This document shows, piece by piece, positions 8,829 through 18,759 of a stretch of 64,000 nucleotides of DNA. A program made the position numbers and the translations under genes. Every line of letters starts with the position of its first letter. Position 1 is the stretch's first letter. The notes below the pieces were generated by a model. It was not told the origin of the DNA and did no database searches. It saw nothing but the letters and a program-made list of their open reading frames with translations. Where the stretch lies: positions 434,001 through 498,000 of the forward strand of contig NZ_CP128362.1 in NCBI RefSeq assembly GCF_034274695.1. Direction: 5' to 3'. The stretch is from Chitinophaga sp. LS1 (GTDB lineage: Bacteria > Bacteroidota > Bacteroidia > Chitinophagales > Chitinophagaceae).

Positions 8829-9938
8829 TTACTTTCCTTGCCTCGCCTCTTCCACAATCACCTCAGCGGTCCTTCTGCTCGCCTTCTTCTCCCCTAACTT
8901 AGTCCAGAGCTGGCTATAATCTTCTTTAATCCGCTGGCGGGTAGCATCATCCTCCAGCAATAACGTCAACTCCCTGAGCAGGTTCTCCTCTGTCAGGTCA
9001 TTTTGAATTAACTCTGTTACAACTGGTTTATCCATCACAAGATTCACCAGTGAAATATATTTTACCTTAATCAGCCGCTTGGCAAAGAAATACGATACGG
9101 CACTTCCTTTATAACATACCACCTCCGGCACACCGAACAATGCTGTTTCCAATGTAGCTGTCCCCGAAGTGACCAATGCCGCCTTCGCCTGTCTTAACAA
9201 GGCATAGGTTTGATTTTTTACTGTAGATACATTTGGGTGTGCACCTGTCAACTCCTGCATAAAAGCATCATCCAGGCTAGGCGCCTGCGCCACCACAAAC
9301 TGATACTGGGGAAAATGCTTCGCCATCGTCAGCATAATCGGCAACTTCACACGCACCTCCTGTCTCCTGCTCCCCGGCAATATCGCAATGATAGGTTTAT
9401 CAGCAATTACCGGCTCTGCCGGTGCATCTTTGGCCGCTTTGACCACCTCTACCAATGGGTGACCTACATATTCAACAGGATACGCCCATTTGTTGTAAAA
9501 GTCCTGCTCAAAAGGCAGGATACAAAGCATTTTATCAACAGATTTCTTGATCTTCTTCACCCTGTTCTCCTTCCAGGCCCATACCTGCGGAGAAATATAG
9601 AATACAATCTTATACCCTAAAGGCTTCGCCCACTCTGCAATACGCAGGTTGAAACCAGCATAGTCAATCAATACTAATACATCTGGCTGATAAGCAGCAA
9701 TATCCTGCTTACACCATTCCATATTACGCAATACGGTACGCAGGTTCATCACTACCTCTATAAACCCCATGAAAGCGAGATCCTTATAATGCTTTACGAC
9801 CGTTCCCCCGGCTTGTGCCATCAGATCCCCGCCCCAGCAGCGGATATCCGCGTTGGTATCGAGTTGTTTTAACTGTTTGATCAGATTACTGCCATGGAGG
9901 TCACCGGAGGCCTCACCTGCTATTATGTAATATTTCAT
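8829..9938 (-). CDS. lpxB: Lipid-A-disaccharide synthase
   Basis: A 369-residue glycosyltransferase of family GT19, near the usual length. It joins UDP-2,3-diacylglucosamine to lipid X to form the lipid A disaccharide at the inner membrane. Visible motifs are the N-terminal MKYYIIAGEASGDLHGS, YISPQVWAWKENRV, YVGHPLVE, LPGSRRQEV and TSGTATLETALFGVP. It is the downstream gene of a minus-strand run with a small membrane protein and surE, though a hairpin at 9976-10016 lies between. Confidence 0.97.
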   Translation of the reverse strand: MKYYIIAGEASGDLHGSNLIKQLKQLDTNADIRCWGGDLMAQAGGTVVKHYKDLAFMGFIEVVMNLRTVLRNMEWCKQDIAAYQPDVLVLIDYAGFNLRIAEWAKPLGYKIVFYISPQVWAWKENRVKKIKKSVDKMLCILPFEQDFYNKWAYPVEYVGHPLVEVVKAAKDAPAEPVIADKPIIAILPGSRRQEVRVKLPIMLTMAKHFPQYQFVVAQAPSLDDAFMQELTGAHPNVSTVKNQTYALLRQAKAALVTSGTATLETALFGVPEVVCYKGSAVSYFFAKRLIKVKYISLVNLVMDKPVVTELIQNDLTEENLLRELTLLLEDDATRQRIKEDYSQLWTKLGEKKASRRTAEVIVEEARQGK

Positions 9939-9975
9939 TTTATCATTAAATCAGCCAGAGGCAAATATATGGCAT

Positions 9976-10016
9976 AAAAAAGAACGGTTTCACCTGATGG
10001 CGAAACCGTTCTTTTT
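9976..10016. terminator. Bidirectional terminator between lpxB and a small membrane gene
   Basis: AAAAAGAACGGTTTC (9976-9990) pairs with GAAACCGTTCTTTTT (10002-10016) around a short loop. A and T runs on both flanks allow termination on either strand. On the minus strand it follows the gene at 10035-10340. Confidence 0.85.
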
Positions 10017-10034
10017 ATTTTAATTAAATTTCTC

Positions 10035-10340
10035 TTACCCATGCAATATCTTCAACAAAATAATCAGAATCGCATACAACATCGTCACCAGAAAAATCCC
10101 CTTCGCCGTCACATCTCTCTTAATCCTTGTATACAAATAAAACACCAGCCCATTCAACAACAAACAAATACTGATCAACTTCGGTTGCATCTGCTTATTA
10201 TCACTTATCATCGTGAAAAACTCTCCCAGGCTTATATGCCTCGGCATCATCACAAAAAATACATAGTACAGGAAAAAAGCAATAACCGGGGTAAAGACCC
10301 CCAATATAATGCCCAAAGGAAGATTATCTTTTCTAAACAT
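10035..10340 (-). CDS. Small membrane protein, unknown function
   Basis: A 101-residue protein with three likely membrane helices: LGIILGVFTPVIAFFLYYVFFV near the N-terminus, LISICLLLNGLVFYLYT in the middle and FLVTMLYAILIILLKIL at the C-terminus. It sits between surE and lpxB in the same direction. I recognise no family. Neighbours in lipid A synthesis and nucleotide housekeeping give no firm clue. An antisense frame of equal length is a shadow. Confidence 0.75.
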   Translation of the reverse strand: MFRKDNLPLGIILGVFTPVIAFFLYYVFFVMMPRHISLGEFFTMISDNKQMQPKLISICLLLNGLVFYLYTRIKRDVTAKGIFLVTMLYAILIILLKILHG

Positions 10341-10391
10341 AAATAACTGTTATAATGTGCGGTGATTTGGGTTTTCTAGCGCTAATGCTTA

Positions 10392-11162
10392 TTATTTCCA
10401 GATTTTCTCTAATTCTTTTTTCATTTTATAATCCGTCAGATCAAACTGTACAGGCACCAGCGACGCATAGTTATTCGCCAACGCCCACACATCCGTATCA
10501 TCTCCATTATCCCTGTTTGTAAACTCTCCCGTCAGCCAGTAATATTTCTTCCCTCTAGGATCCCTTCTCTCATCAAAGGTCTCCACATATTTCGCATCTG
10601 CCTGTCTGACCACCTTCACTCCTTTGAACTCTGCCTTTTGCACAATAGGTATATTCACATTTAACAATGTTCCCCCCGGCAACGCTGATTCCAGCATCTG
10701 CTTTGCCACGGAATGAGCCACCTCCTTACACAAAGAGAAGTCAGCATCAAAACTATAATCCAGGTAAGAGAATCCTACTGATGGAACACCCTCTATCGCT
10801 GCTTCCATGGCTGCAGACATAGTGCCTGAATAGATAACATTGATAGAATGGTTCGCGCCATGATTAATACCGCTCACACATAGATCCGGTAATCCATGCA
10901 ATATCTTATCCCTCGCCAGCTTTACACAGTCCGCCGGTGTACCGGAACACTGCCAGGCCTCTACCCCTTCAAAAATATCCACAGGATCCAGTCTCAAAGG
11001 TACCCCGATCGTGATCGCATGCCCTTTACCCGATTGCGGGCTATCTGGCGCTACCACCACTACTTTACCCAGCGGTTTTACCGCTTCTATCAACGCTTTG
11101 ATACCCGGAGCCGTAACCCCATCGTCATTTGTCACTAAGATGATCTTTTCCTTCTTCGCCAC
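10392..11162 (-). CDS. surE: 5'/3'-nucleotidase SurE
   Basis: A 256-residue metal-dependent phosphatase that dephosphorylates nucleoside monophosphates and is linked to stationary-phase survival. The family signature ILVTNDDGVTAPGI is at the N-terminus, followed by APDSPQSGKGHAITI, CSGTPADCVKLA and the metal-site stretch VSGINHGANHS, then YSGTMSAAMEAAIEG. Length and motif order are standard. It is expected in the cytoplasm. Confidence 0.96.
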   Translation of the reverse strand: MAKKEKIILVTNDDGVTAPGIKALIEAVKPLGKVVVVAPDSPQSGKGHAITIGVPLRLDPVDIFEGVEAWQCSGTPADCVKLARDKILHGLPDLCVSGINHGANHSINVIYSGTMSAAMEAAIEGVPSVGFSYLDYSFDADFSLCKEVAHSVAKQMLESALPGGTLLNVNIPIVQKAEFKGVKVVRQADAKYVETFDERRDPRGKKYYWLTGEFTNRDNGDDTDVWALANNYASLVPVQFDLTDYKMKKELEKIWK

Positions 11163-11255
11163 TGTATTAATTATTTTAATCCTTAATAGTCATTCTCTTC
11201 TGACAACAAATTTAATATTCTTAAATATATTACCTTGATAAAGAATGTTAATTTC

Positions 11256-12035
11256 TTAATAATCTACCTTTAGCATCCTTCTGCATGTGAGCCCTATAAA
11301 CAGTGCGATGTACAGGATTATTGTGATTTCGTACACGCCATGACCATAATCAGCACTGCTCGGCAGCACTTTATCCACCACCGGGAAAGGCAATAACTCA
11401 TCTCCCGCCTGCAAAGGCAACAATCCCCCAATCGGCCCGAAAAAGTGCTTCACCCCCACTGTCAGCAACTGTTCCAGCACCATGGCATACCCCAGGTAGA
11501 TCACCGTGGCCAGTCCGGACCGCTTGATAAACATACCCAACAGCAATGCCAGTGACAACGACACCAGCACCTGCAAAAAATAGAAGAACAGAAACTGTAC
11601 TCCCTCAAAGCTAAAATTAAAAGCGCTATAAGCAGTGCCAAAAGCAATAGCTGTTATAAAACTCACCACAAACGCTATCAGGGACAGGGCTACTACCCAG
11701 AAAACCTTTGACAACACCAGATCCATCCGTTCCCAGCCGTCAATCACCTGTTGCCGGTGGGTTTTATAAGAAAATTCATTTGTCACCAGCGTCACCAGGA
11801 GCAATCCAAAGATGACGGAGGTAAAGCTATTCACATTCGCCACCGTCTGCCATACCACAGGAAAATCATAAAAGTTCTTCCCCAGCAGATCTGTAGCCTG
11901 CTTGGGTATCCGACTCACCACATCCGCTACGATCATATTGGATGCAGGGATCACGATGATGGCCAGTATCAGTAAAATCCAGAATGTCCGGTAGTTCTTT
12001 ACCTTCAGCCATTCTATTCTTATTATGTTCAGCAT
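11256..12035 (-). CDS. ABC transporter permease (ABC-2 type)
   Basis: A 259-residue integral membrane protein with about six helices, for example FWILLILAIIVIPASNMIV, SVIFGLLLVTLVTNEFS and a C-terminal EITIILYIALFIGLTC. The central motif NEFSYKTHRQQVIDGW, with an acidic-aromatic turn before a conserved Arg, is typical of ABC-2 permeases. It starts 4 bases after the ATPase gene stop, so the two form an exporter operon. The substrate cannot be told. Confidence 0.85.
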   Translation of the reverse strand: MLNIIRIEWLKVKNYRTFWILLILAIIVIPASNMIVADVVSRIPKQATDLLGKNFYDFPVVWQTVANVNSFTSVIFGLLLVTLVTNEFSYKTHRQQVIDGWERMDLVLSKVFWVVALSLIAFVVSFITAIAFGTAYSAFNFSFEGVQFLFFYFLQVLVSLSLALLLGMFIKRSGLATVIYLGYAMVLEQLLTVGVKHFFGPIGGLLPLQAGDELLPFPVVDKVLPSSADYGHGVYEITIILYIALFIGLTCRRMLKVDY

Positions 12036-12039
12036 AACT

Positions 12040-12927
12040 TCAGTTTTGTGTCATTTCAAGGAAAGCTGATTCCAGACTCTTCCTCCTTACCTGTAAATGA
12101 TTGAGCCAGATGCCCTGTCCTGCCAGCCAGCTATTCAGCTCTCCGGGATCTACAACACCGTTGAAAAACACTTGCAACACGCCATCCCCTATCGACAAAT
12201 TCCCAAACATGGGATGCTGCCTGATTAAAACCTCCAATCCATTCATATCACTACTCCCGATCTCCACAAAATCCTCTCTCACCATCACCGTATTCACAGG
12301 TCCTGATGTCAGCAACTTTCCTTTTTGCAAAACAGCCACATGGGTACACACCTTTTCCACTTCATCCAGCAGGTGACTGGCCATAATAATGGTCTTCCCC
12401 GATTGCGCCAGTTGTTTGATCAATCCCCTGACTTCTGCAATCCCTGCGGGATCCAGACCATTGGAAGGTTCATCCAGGATCAGTACATCCGGGTCTCCCA
12501 GCAAGGTATTGGCAATTGCCAGCCGTTGCTTCATGCCCAGGGAATAAGTTTTGAATGCAGCATGTTGCCGGGCAGTTAACCCCGCAATCTCCAGCACCCG
12601 GGCAATGTCCTTTTCATCCCGCTGTTTCACAGCTGCTGTAATCTGTAAATTCCTGAACCCCGACAGGTAGTGATAGAAGTTGGGGGTTTCCAGCAAAGTG
12701 CCGATCTGTCGCCTTTGCGTTGCAGTGGGTAGCTGGTCAAACAAGGTAAAGTCCCCGGTATCCGCTTTCAATACATCCGTCACAATACCTAACAGCGTGG
12801 TCTTGCCACTTCCGTTAGGACCAAGAATACCAAAAACACTGCCGCGAGGCACCTCAAAGGAGACCTCGCGCAGCGCTTGTAGGGAACCATATCTTTTTGA
12901 AATGTTCCGAAGTGTAAGTATAGACAT
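12040..12927 (-). CDS. ABC transporter ATP-binding protein
   Basis: A 295-residue ATPase with Walker A GPNGSGKTTL, signature YSLGMKQRLAIA, Walker B VLILDEPSNGLDP and the switch His (MASHLLDEVEKVC). A C-terminal extension of about 80 residues is common in drug, bacteriocin and Na+ export ATPases of the CcmA/NatA group. It is the upstream gene of the pair with the permease, 15 bases downstream of the beta-oxidation gene on the same strand. Confidence 0.92.
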   Translation of the reverse strand: MSILTLRNISKRYGSLQALREVSFEVPRGSVFGILGPNGSGKTTLLGIVTDVLKADTGDFTLFDQLPTATQRRQIGTLLETPNFYHYLSGFRNLQITAAVKQRDEKDIARVLEIAGLTARQHAAFKTYSLGMKQRLAIANTLLGDPDVLILDEPSNGLDPAGIAEVRGLIKQLAQSGKTIIMASHLLDEVEKVCTHVAVLQKGKLLTSGPVNTVMVREDFVEIGSSDMNGLEVLIRQHPMFGNLSIGDGVLQVFFNGVVDPGELNSWLAGQGIWLNHLQVRRKSLESAFLEMTQN

Positions 12928-12942
12928 AAGTTATATGGTGCG

Positions 12943-15342
12943 CTAATTCCGTATGGGTTTGCCGGTTTTGATCACGCTTTGCAATCTTTCCAGCGTCTTT
13001 CGTTCACCAGCCAGGCTCAAAAACGCCTCTCTTTCCAGGTCCAGCAGGTACTGTTCGCTTACTACACTGGCCTCTGTCAGGTCACCGCCACACATCACGT
13101 AAGCCAGTTTACCGGCAATTTTTGAATCATGATCAGAGATATAATTACCAAACCGCATACTATGTATGCCGGTCAGCAACATGCCTAAGGCTCCACGCCC
13201 CAGCACCTTAATATCTTTGCGTTCTATAGGACGGGTATATCCTTCTTCTGCTATTTGCAGTACACTACGCTTCGCATCTGCAATCAACCTTGACTGGTTC
13301 ATGGTGATCTCGTCATGACCAGCTCTCAGTATACCCAGGTCAAAAGCTTCTTTGCCAGAGGTACTTACTTTCGCCATAGCGATCGCCATAAAACGATCTT
13401 TCAGCGGCTCTTCTTCAATCCTGCCTTCTTTAAATTCATCACTGGCCCTCACCGTCATTTCCTTTGTACCACCACCTCCAGGTATCAGGCCCACACCCAG
13501 TTCTACCAGTCCGATATAAGATTCAGCAGCTGCCTGTACTTTATCTGCATGCAAACACATTTCACAACCACCACCTAACGTCAACGCATGTGGCGCCACG
13601 ATCGTTGGAATGGAAGAATAGCGCAGTCGCATCGTTGTTTTCTGGAACAATCTCACGGCCATATCCAACTCATCATATTCCTGCTCAGCCGCAAGCATGA
13701 AGATCATGCCCACATTTGCACCTGCAGAAAAATTCGCCCCTTCATTGGCTAAGATCAAGCCACGGAAATCTTTTTCCGCACGATCAATCGCTTTATTCAC
13801 ACCTTCCAGCACTTCCCCACCAATGGTGTTCATCTTGGTTTTCCAATCAAGGGTCACAATACCATCACCAATATCATACAGGGTACATGCACTGTTTTTC
13901 CACACGACATTACCAGAGAGATTTTCGAGGATGACGAACGTGTCTGCACCAGGCAGTACTTTATAATCCTGGGTAGTAATATCGTAATAATATTTCTTAC
14001 CGTTTTCTACTTTATAGAAATGTTTGATGCCTTTGGCCAGCATCTCCTGCACCCACTTCGCTACCTTGATATCTTTTTCAGACATCGCCTGCACTGTCTT
14101 TTCCACCCCCAGCAGATCCCAGGTTTCAAAAGCACCAATCTCCCAGCCAAAGCCGGCTTTCATGGCATCATCTACCTTATACAGATCGTCTGCTATTTCA
14201 GGGAGACGATTAGAAATATAAGCAAACAATAACGTGTGAAACTGTTGGTAAAACTGTCCTGCCTTATCTGTAGCCGCTGCCAGCATACGCAGACGTTGCT
14301 TCAGATCTTCCACGGGTTTGGCCGCTTCCAGACTGGCAAATTTGGGTCGCTGTTTAGGACCATATTCCATTGTTTTCAGGTTCAGGGTTAAGATCTCCTT
14401 GCCCCCTTCGCCTTTGGTCTTTTTGTAAAAGCCCTGTCCCGTTTTATCACCCAGCCACTTGTTTTCCACAACTTTTTCAAGGAATGGAGGAATCACAAAA
14501 ATGTCGATGGCTTCATCATCCGGACAATTCTCTTTTACCCCCTTCGCCACCTTCACAAGGGTATCAATCCCCACCACATCAGCAGTACGGAAAGTAGCAG
14601 ATTTGGGTCTGCCGATGACCGGACCAGTGAGTGTATCTACTTCATCAATATTCAGGTCCATCTCCTGCATAATGTGGAAAATGGCCATGATAGAAAATAC
14701 CCCAACCCTATTTGCAATAAAGGCAGGCGTATCCTTACAGAGCACGGTCGTTTTACCCAGGTACAGGTCTCCGTACTCCATCAGGAAACTGATGATGGCC
14801 GGGTCTGTATGTGGAGTAGGAATAATTTCAAGTAAACGCAGGTAACGGGGAGGGTTAAAAAAGTGAGTACCGCAGAAATGTTTCTGGAAGTCTTCACTCC
14901 TGCCTTCCGCCATCAGGTGAATAGGAATGCCGGAAGTATTGGACGTAATCAACGTACCCGGTTTCCGGAATTTCTCCACCTGCTCAAAAACGGATTTCTT
15001 CACGTCCAGGTTCTCTACCACAACTTCAATGATCCAGTCTACGTTGGCAATCTGGGACATGTCGTCAGTAAAGTTTCCGGTACGAATCAGTTTTACAACC
15101 TCCTTCGTGTACACAGGGGAAGGATTCGATTTTAACGTGGATTGCAGAGCATCGTTGACAATACGGTTTCTTACCGCTTTGCTTTCGAGGGACAAACCTT
15201 TGGCCTTTTCTGCATCATTGAGTTCTTTGGGGGCTATATCCAGCAACAATACCTGTACGCCTATCCCGGCAAAATGAGCTGCAATACGGGAACCCATCAC
15301 GCCAGAACCTAAAACGGCCACCTTATGGATGTGTCTTTTCAT
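12943..15342 (-). CDS. 3-hydroxyacyl-CoA dehydrogenase / enoyl-CoA hydratase fusion
   Basis: A 799-residue beta-oxidation enzyme. The N-terminal half is the NAD-dependent dehydrogenase: Rossmann motif VLGSGVMGSRIAAHFAG, then ITSNTSGIPI, FCGTHFFNPPRYLRLLE and the C-terminal dehydrogenase helices (DKTGQGFYKK). The C-terminal half is a crotonase domain (LANEGANFSAGANVGM, HALTLGGGCEMCLHAD, GLIPGGGGTKEM). This dehydrogenase-first order is that of Bacillus FadN rather than E. coli FadB. It catalyses hydration and oxidation of acyl-CoA chains. A thiolase would be expected elsewhere. Confidence 0.93.
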   Translation of the reverse strand: MKRHIHKVAVLGSGVMGSRIAAHFAGIGVQVLLLDIAPKELNDAEKAKGLSLESKAVRNRIVNDALQSTLKSNPSPVYTKEVVKLIRTGNFTDDMSQIANVDWIIEVVVENLDVKKSVFEQVEKFRKPGTLITSNTSGIPIHLMAEGRSEDFQKHFCGTHFFNPPRYLRLLEIIPTPHTDPAIISFLMEYGDLYLGKTTVLCKDTPAFIANRVGVFSIMAIFHIMQEMDLNIDEVDTLTGPVIGRPKSATFRTADVVGIDTLVKVAKGVKENCPDDEAIDIFVIPPFLEKVVENKWLGDKTGQGFYKKTKGEGGKEILTLNLKTMEYGPKQRPKFASLEAAKPVEDLKQRLRMLAAATDKAGQFYQQFHTLLFAYISNRLPEIADDLYKVDDAMKAGFGWEIGAFETWDLLGVEKTVQAMSEKDIKVAKWVQEMLAKGIKHFYKVENGKKYYYDITTQDYKVLPGADTFVILENLSGNVVWKNSACTLYDIGDGIVTLDWKTKMNTIGGEVLEGVNKAIDRAEKDFRGLILANEGANFSAGANVGMIFMLAAEQEYDELDMAVRLFQKTTMRLRYSSIPTIVAPHALTLGGGCEMCLHADKVQAAAESYIGLVELGVGLIPGGGGTKEMTVRASDEFKEGRIEEEPLKDRFMAIAMAKVSTSGKEAFDLGILRAGHDEITMNQSRLIADAKRSVLQIAEEGYTRPIERKDIKVLGRGALGMLLTGIHSMRFGNYISDHDSKIAGKLAYVMCGGDLTEASVVSEQYLLDLEREAFLSLAGERKTLERLQSVIKTGKPIRN

Positions 15343-15400
15343 AGAACGCGTAATTTTTTATCGGTAAATGAATATAGGATATTATGCCGATATCCTGCAT

Positions 15401-15430
15401 AAAAAACCCTCCGGTGATGAGCCGGAGGGT
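15401..15430 (-). terminator. Terminator after metG
   Basis: ACCCTCCGG (15406-15414) pairs with CCGGAGGGT (15422-15430). The preceding A-run (15401-15405) gives a U-run on the minus strand, 25 bases past the metG stop. Confidence 0.85.
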
Positions 15431-15454
15431 ATCTATCTTATTACATATCAAATG

Positions 15455-17521
15455 TTATCTCACTTCACTTCCTGGTGCAGTTTCCACATCAGGATTTACA
15501 AATACGAGCTTGCCAGCTGCATCTTCCGCCATCAGGATCATACCCTGGCTATCGATCCCCTTCATTTTACGGGGAGCCAGGTTAGCCACCAGTGTTACCT
15601 GTTTGCCAATGATTTCTTCAGGTGTATAGTGCAGGGCAATACCGGAAACTACGGTACGTTTTTCTGTACCGATATCTACCAGTAATTTCAGCAGTTTATC
15701 TGCTTTCTTTACTTTTTCAGCCTCAACGATGGTACCTACGCGGAGGTCCAGTTTTGCGAAATCGTCGTATTGAATATCGTCCTTTACAGGAGCTGGTTCC
15801 GCAGCAGGAGCTGCTTCAACAGGCTTAACTAAGCCAGCATGTAATTTTTCCACTTGTTCCTGGATTTTAGCGTCTTCAATTCTGGTGAACAAGTATTGCG
15901 GTTCACGCATTGCATAACCAGTATTTACCAGTTTCAGGCTACCTGCATTTTCCCATTCCAACATACGGTCTACCACTTTCAGCATATGGCAGATCTTTTT
16001 GGCAGTACCAGGCATGAATGGATTGGACAAGATAGCCAGGTTAGCTGTCAGCTGTAAGCATAAATGTATACAGTTGTCAATCAGTTTCTGATTTCCTTCC
16101 TGCTTTCCTTTACTCGCCAATGTCCATGGTGCTTTACCTTGCAGGTATTGGTTGCCAAAACGGGATACATTCATCACCTCCGCCAGCGCTTCCCTGAAAC
16201 GATAGTTTTCCAGAGACTCCTCAATTTTCCTTTTGGATTCCATCACGGTGCTCAGTACTCTGTCATCTGCATCATCCTTCACATCCATGTGGAAAGGAGG
16301 CACCTTACCATTGCAGAATTTGTGAGTCAACACGAGGGTACGATTCACAAAGTTGCTAAAGTTATCCGTCAGTTCGTTGTTATTGCGATCTTGGAAATCT
16401 TTCCAAGAAAAGTCATTATCCTTCGTCTCCGGTGCAGTCGCACACAGTACATAACGCAGAATATCTTCCTGACCAGGAAAATCCTTCACATAATCATGCA
16501 CCCACACCGCCCAGTTACGTGAAGTAGAGATCTTATCTCCTTCAATGTTCAGGAACTCATTCGCAGGTACATTCTCAGGCAATACAAATCCGCCATGCGC
16601 TTTCAGCATGGATGGGAATATGATACAGTGGAATACGATATTATCTTTTCCAATAAAGTGTACCAGCTTGGAATCTTCTTTACACCAGTAATCTTCCCAG
16701 TTAGGCGTCAGTTCTTTGGTCGCAGAGATATACCCAATCGGTGCATCGAACCATACGTACAATACCTTTCCTTCTGCATCAGGCAGCGGAACTTTAATCC
16801 CCCACTCACTGTCACGGGTCATGGCGCGGCTCTGCAAACCACTGTCCAGCCAGCTTTTACACTGACCATACACATTGTTTTTCCATTCCTTATGACCTTC
16901 CAGCAACCACTCTTTCAGGAATGGTTCATAATTCTGGAGTGGCATGTACCAATGTTTGGTTTTCTTCTTCACAGGCACCGCATCACTCAGGGTAGAGCGT
17001 GGTGAAATCAGGTCGTCAGGACTGAGACTCGTACCACAGCGTTCGCACTGGTCACCATATGCATTAGGATTACCACATTTAGGGCAGGTACCTACTATAT
17101 ATCTGTCAGCCAGGAATACCTTGGCCACATCGTCATAGAATTGTTCAGTCTCCTTTTCTTCAAACAGGCCATCGTCGTACATCTTCTTAAAGAAGGCTGC
17201 AGCGGTTTCATGATGGATTTGTTTGGTGGTACGGGAAAAGATATCAAAAGAGATGCCCATATCAGCAAAGCTTTCGGAAATGATCTTATGATACTTGTCC
17301 ACAATATCCTGTGGCGTTACACCTTCTTTCAGGGCTTTGATGAGAATGGGAACTCCATGCTCATCGGTGCCCCCAATGAATTTGACATCTGCTTTCTTTG
17401 CACGCAGGTAGCGCACATAGATATCAGCAGGGAGGTAACAACCCGCCAGGTGACCAATATGAACTGGTCCGTTGGCATAAGGCAGGGCAGCCGTGATTAG
17501 ATATCTGTTAAATTTTGCCAT
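15455..17521 (-). CDS. metG: Methionyl-tRNA synthetase
   Basis: A 688-residue class I aminoacyl-tRNA synthetase that charges tRNA-Met. It shows the HIGH motif in PYANGPVHIGHLAG, the zinc site CPKCGNPNAYGDQCERCG, and a KMSKS-equivalent KISTS. The C-terminal 110 residues form the dimerising tRNA-binding EMAP domain (FAKLDLRVGTIVEAEKVKKA, ending VNPDVETAPGSEVR). An Ala/Pro-rich linker joins the parts. A terminator follows it. Confidence 0.97.
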   Translation of the reverse strand: MAKFNRYLITAALPYANGPVHIGHLAGCYLPADIYVRYLRAKKADVKFIGGTDEHGVPILIKALKEGVTPQDIVDKYHKIISESFADMGISFDIFSRTTKQIHHETAAAFFKKMYDDGLFEEKETEQFYDDVAKVFLADRYIVGTCPKCGNPNAYGDQCERCGTSLSPDDLISPRSTLSDAVPVKKKTKHWYMPLQNYEPFLKEWLLEGHKEWKNNVYGQCKSWLDSGLQSRAMTRDSEWGIKVPLPDAEGKVLYVWFDAPIGYISATKELTPNWEDYWCKEDSKLVHFIGKDNIVFHCIIFPSMLKAHGGFVLPENVPANEFLNIEGDKISTSRNWAVWVHDYVKDFPGQEDILRYVLCATAPETKDNDFSWKDFQDRNNNELTDNFSNFVNRTLVLTHKFCNGKVPPFHMDVKDDADDRVLSTVMESKRKIEESLENYRFREALAEVMNVSRFGNQYLQGKAPWTLASKGKQEGNQKLIDNCIHLCLQLTANLAILSNPFMPGTAKKICHMLKVVDRMLEWENAGSLKLVNTGYAMREPQYLFTRIEDAKIQEQVEKLHAGLVKPVEAAPAAEPAPVKDDIQYDDFAKLDLRVGTIVEAEKVKKADKLLKLLVDIGTEKRTVVSGIALHYTPEEIIGKQVTLVANLAPRKMKGIDSQGMILMAEDAAGKLVFVNPDVETAPGSEVR

Positions 17522-17675
17522 GTTAACTGAAATAATCTTGAAATCTATTTTATCCTTTTGGAAGAGCGAAAAGTATTTATCAACTTAGCCCTGTTAAAAC
17601 TCCCAGCAAAAAAGTGGGGCTTGTCTCGCGAATTCGTCATTCGCAGGTTGCAAAGGTAACTTAAAGCGTAGAACA

Positions 17676-18584
17676 ATGAAAATTCCTCCATATCTGAAAA
17701 AAGGTGACCTTATAGGCGTCACCTGTAGTAGTAGTAAAATGGATTTACAGGCAGCAGAATATGCAGCTGGCGTATTCACCTCCTGGGGATACCGTGTACA
17801 CCTGGGTATCACGGTGGGCACCAGTTTTCACAACTTTTCCGCACCTGATGAGCTGAGGCTGGAAGAGCTACAGGATATGCTGGATGATCCGGAAATCAAA
17901 GCGATCGTTTTTGGCCGTGGTGGTTATGGCATGATTTGTCTGCTGGATCAGTTGGATTTCAGGAAGTTCCGCAAGCATCCCAAATGGATATGTGGTTATA
18001 GCGATGTAACTGCCCTCCATGGACATATTCACCGGCAATATGGCATTCCTACACTCCATTCTGTGATGTGTAGCGGCATCCGCCCTGAAACTGTGGAAAA
18101 TGTGTATGTAGAAAGTCTGCGCCTGGCCCTGAGAGGAAAAAACTACAGATACAGCTTTGAGCCACATGCCCTGAACCGCACTGGCAAAGCATCCGGCCAG
18201 CTCATTGGTGGCAATCTCACATTGCTGGCCAACCTGTCAGGCACCGTTTCTCAACCTGATACCAAGGGTAAAATACTGGTACTGGAAGATGTAGGTGAAT
18301 ATCGCTATAGAGTAGATGGAATGATGCACAACCTGAAAAGAGCGGGTTGGCTCGATAAACTGGCAGGCTTAGTAGTGGGTACATTTACAGACCCGCAGGA
18401 AACAACTACGCCTTTCGGTCAGAATGAATATGAGATTATACACAATATTGTAAAGGATTATGAATACCCGGTGGCATATGGATTTCCGGTAGGTCATACC
18501 CATGAGAATTATACATTGAAACTGGGTGTCACGCATGATTTGCAAATCGGCGAAAAAACCTGCAAACTAATAGATCGTTCATAA
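17676..18584 (+). CDS. LD-carboxypeptidase (peptidase S66)
   Basis: A 302-residue muramoyltetrapeptide carboxypeptidase-like enzyme, which trims the terminal D-alanine from murein tetrapeptides during recycling. The nucleophile motif CGYSDVTALHGHI holds the catalytic Ser. GRGGYGMICLLDQLDF, GQLIGGNLTLLANLSGT and LVLEDVGEYRYRVDGMM are typical S66 stretches, and the catalytic His is near the end (GFPVGHTHENYTL). No signal peptide is seen, so it should be cytoplasmic. It is divergent from metG. Confidence 0.92.
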   Translation: MKIPPYLKKGDLIGVTCSSSKMDLQAAEYAAGVFTSWGYRVHLGITVGTSFHNFSAPDELRLEELQDMLDDPEIKAIVFGRGGYGMICLLDQLDFRKFRKHPKWICGYSDVTALHGHIHRQYGIPTLHSVMCSGIRPETVENVYVESLRLALRGKNYRYSFEPHALNRTGKASGQLIGGNLTLLANLSGTVSQPDTKGKILVLEDVGEYRYRVDGMMHNLKRAGWLDKLAGLVVGTFTDPQETTTPFGQNEYEIIHNIVKDYEYPVAYGFPVGHTHENYTLKLGVTHDLQIGEKTCKLIDRS

Positions 18585-18600
18585 ATTTTAAGGACACTTC

Positions 18601-18688
18601 TCTAAAAGCCGGCCGCTCTTAAATTCGCAATTTTAAAAGCGCTAGAAGCCGGTCGCTATTGCATTAGCTCCTCTAAAAGCCGGCTGCA
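18601..18688. repeat. Three AAAGCCGGYYGC-type repeats
   Basis: TCTAAAAGCCGGCCGCTC (18601-18618), a variant CTAGAAGCCGGTCGCTA (about 18642-18658) and CTCTAAAAGCCGGCTGCA (18671-18688) lie between the LD-carboxypeptidase gene and its terminator. Spacing is about 30-42 bases. Confidence 0.5.
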
Positions 18689-18694
18689 GGCCTC

Positions 18695-18745
18695 ATTCCA
18701 ATAAAAAATGCCCGTGCCGAAGGCAGGAGCATTTTTTATTGGAAT
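18695..18745. terminator. Strong bidirectional terminator
   Basis: Perfect 17-base arms, ATTCCAATAAAAAATGC and GCATTTTTTATTGGAAT, surround an inner TGCC/GGCA hairpin. It lies between the convergent LD-carboxypeptidase (+) and alpha/beta hydrolase (-) genes and can serve both. Confidence 0.9.
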
Positions 18746-18759
18746 ATTTATTTAATAAT

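Noticed and set aside
10041..10346. 101-codon plus-strand frame opposite the small membrane protein
   Set aside because: Gln/His/Lys-rich with no structure; the minus-strand frame has three clear membrane helices.
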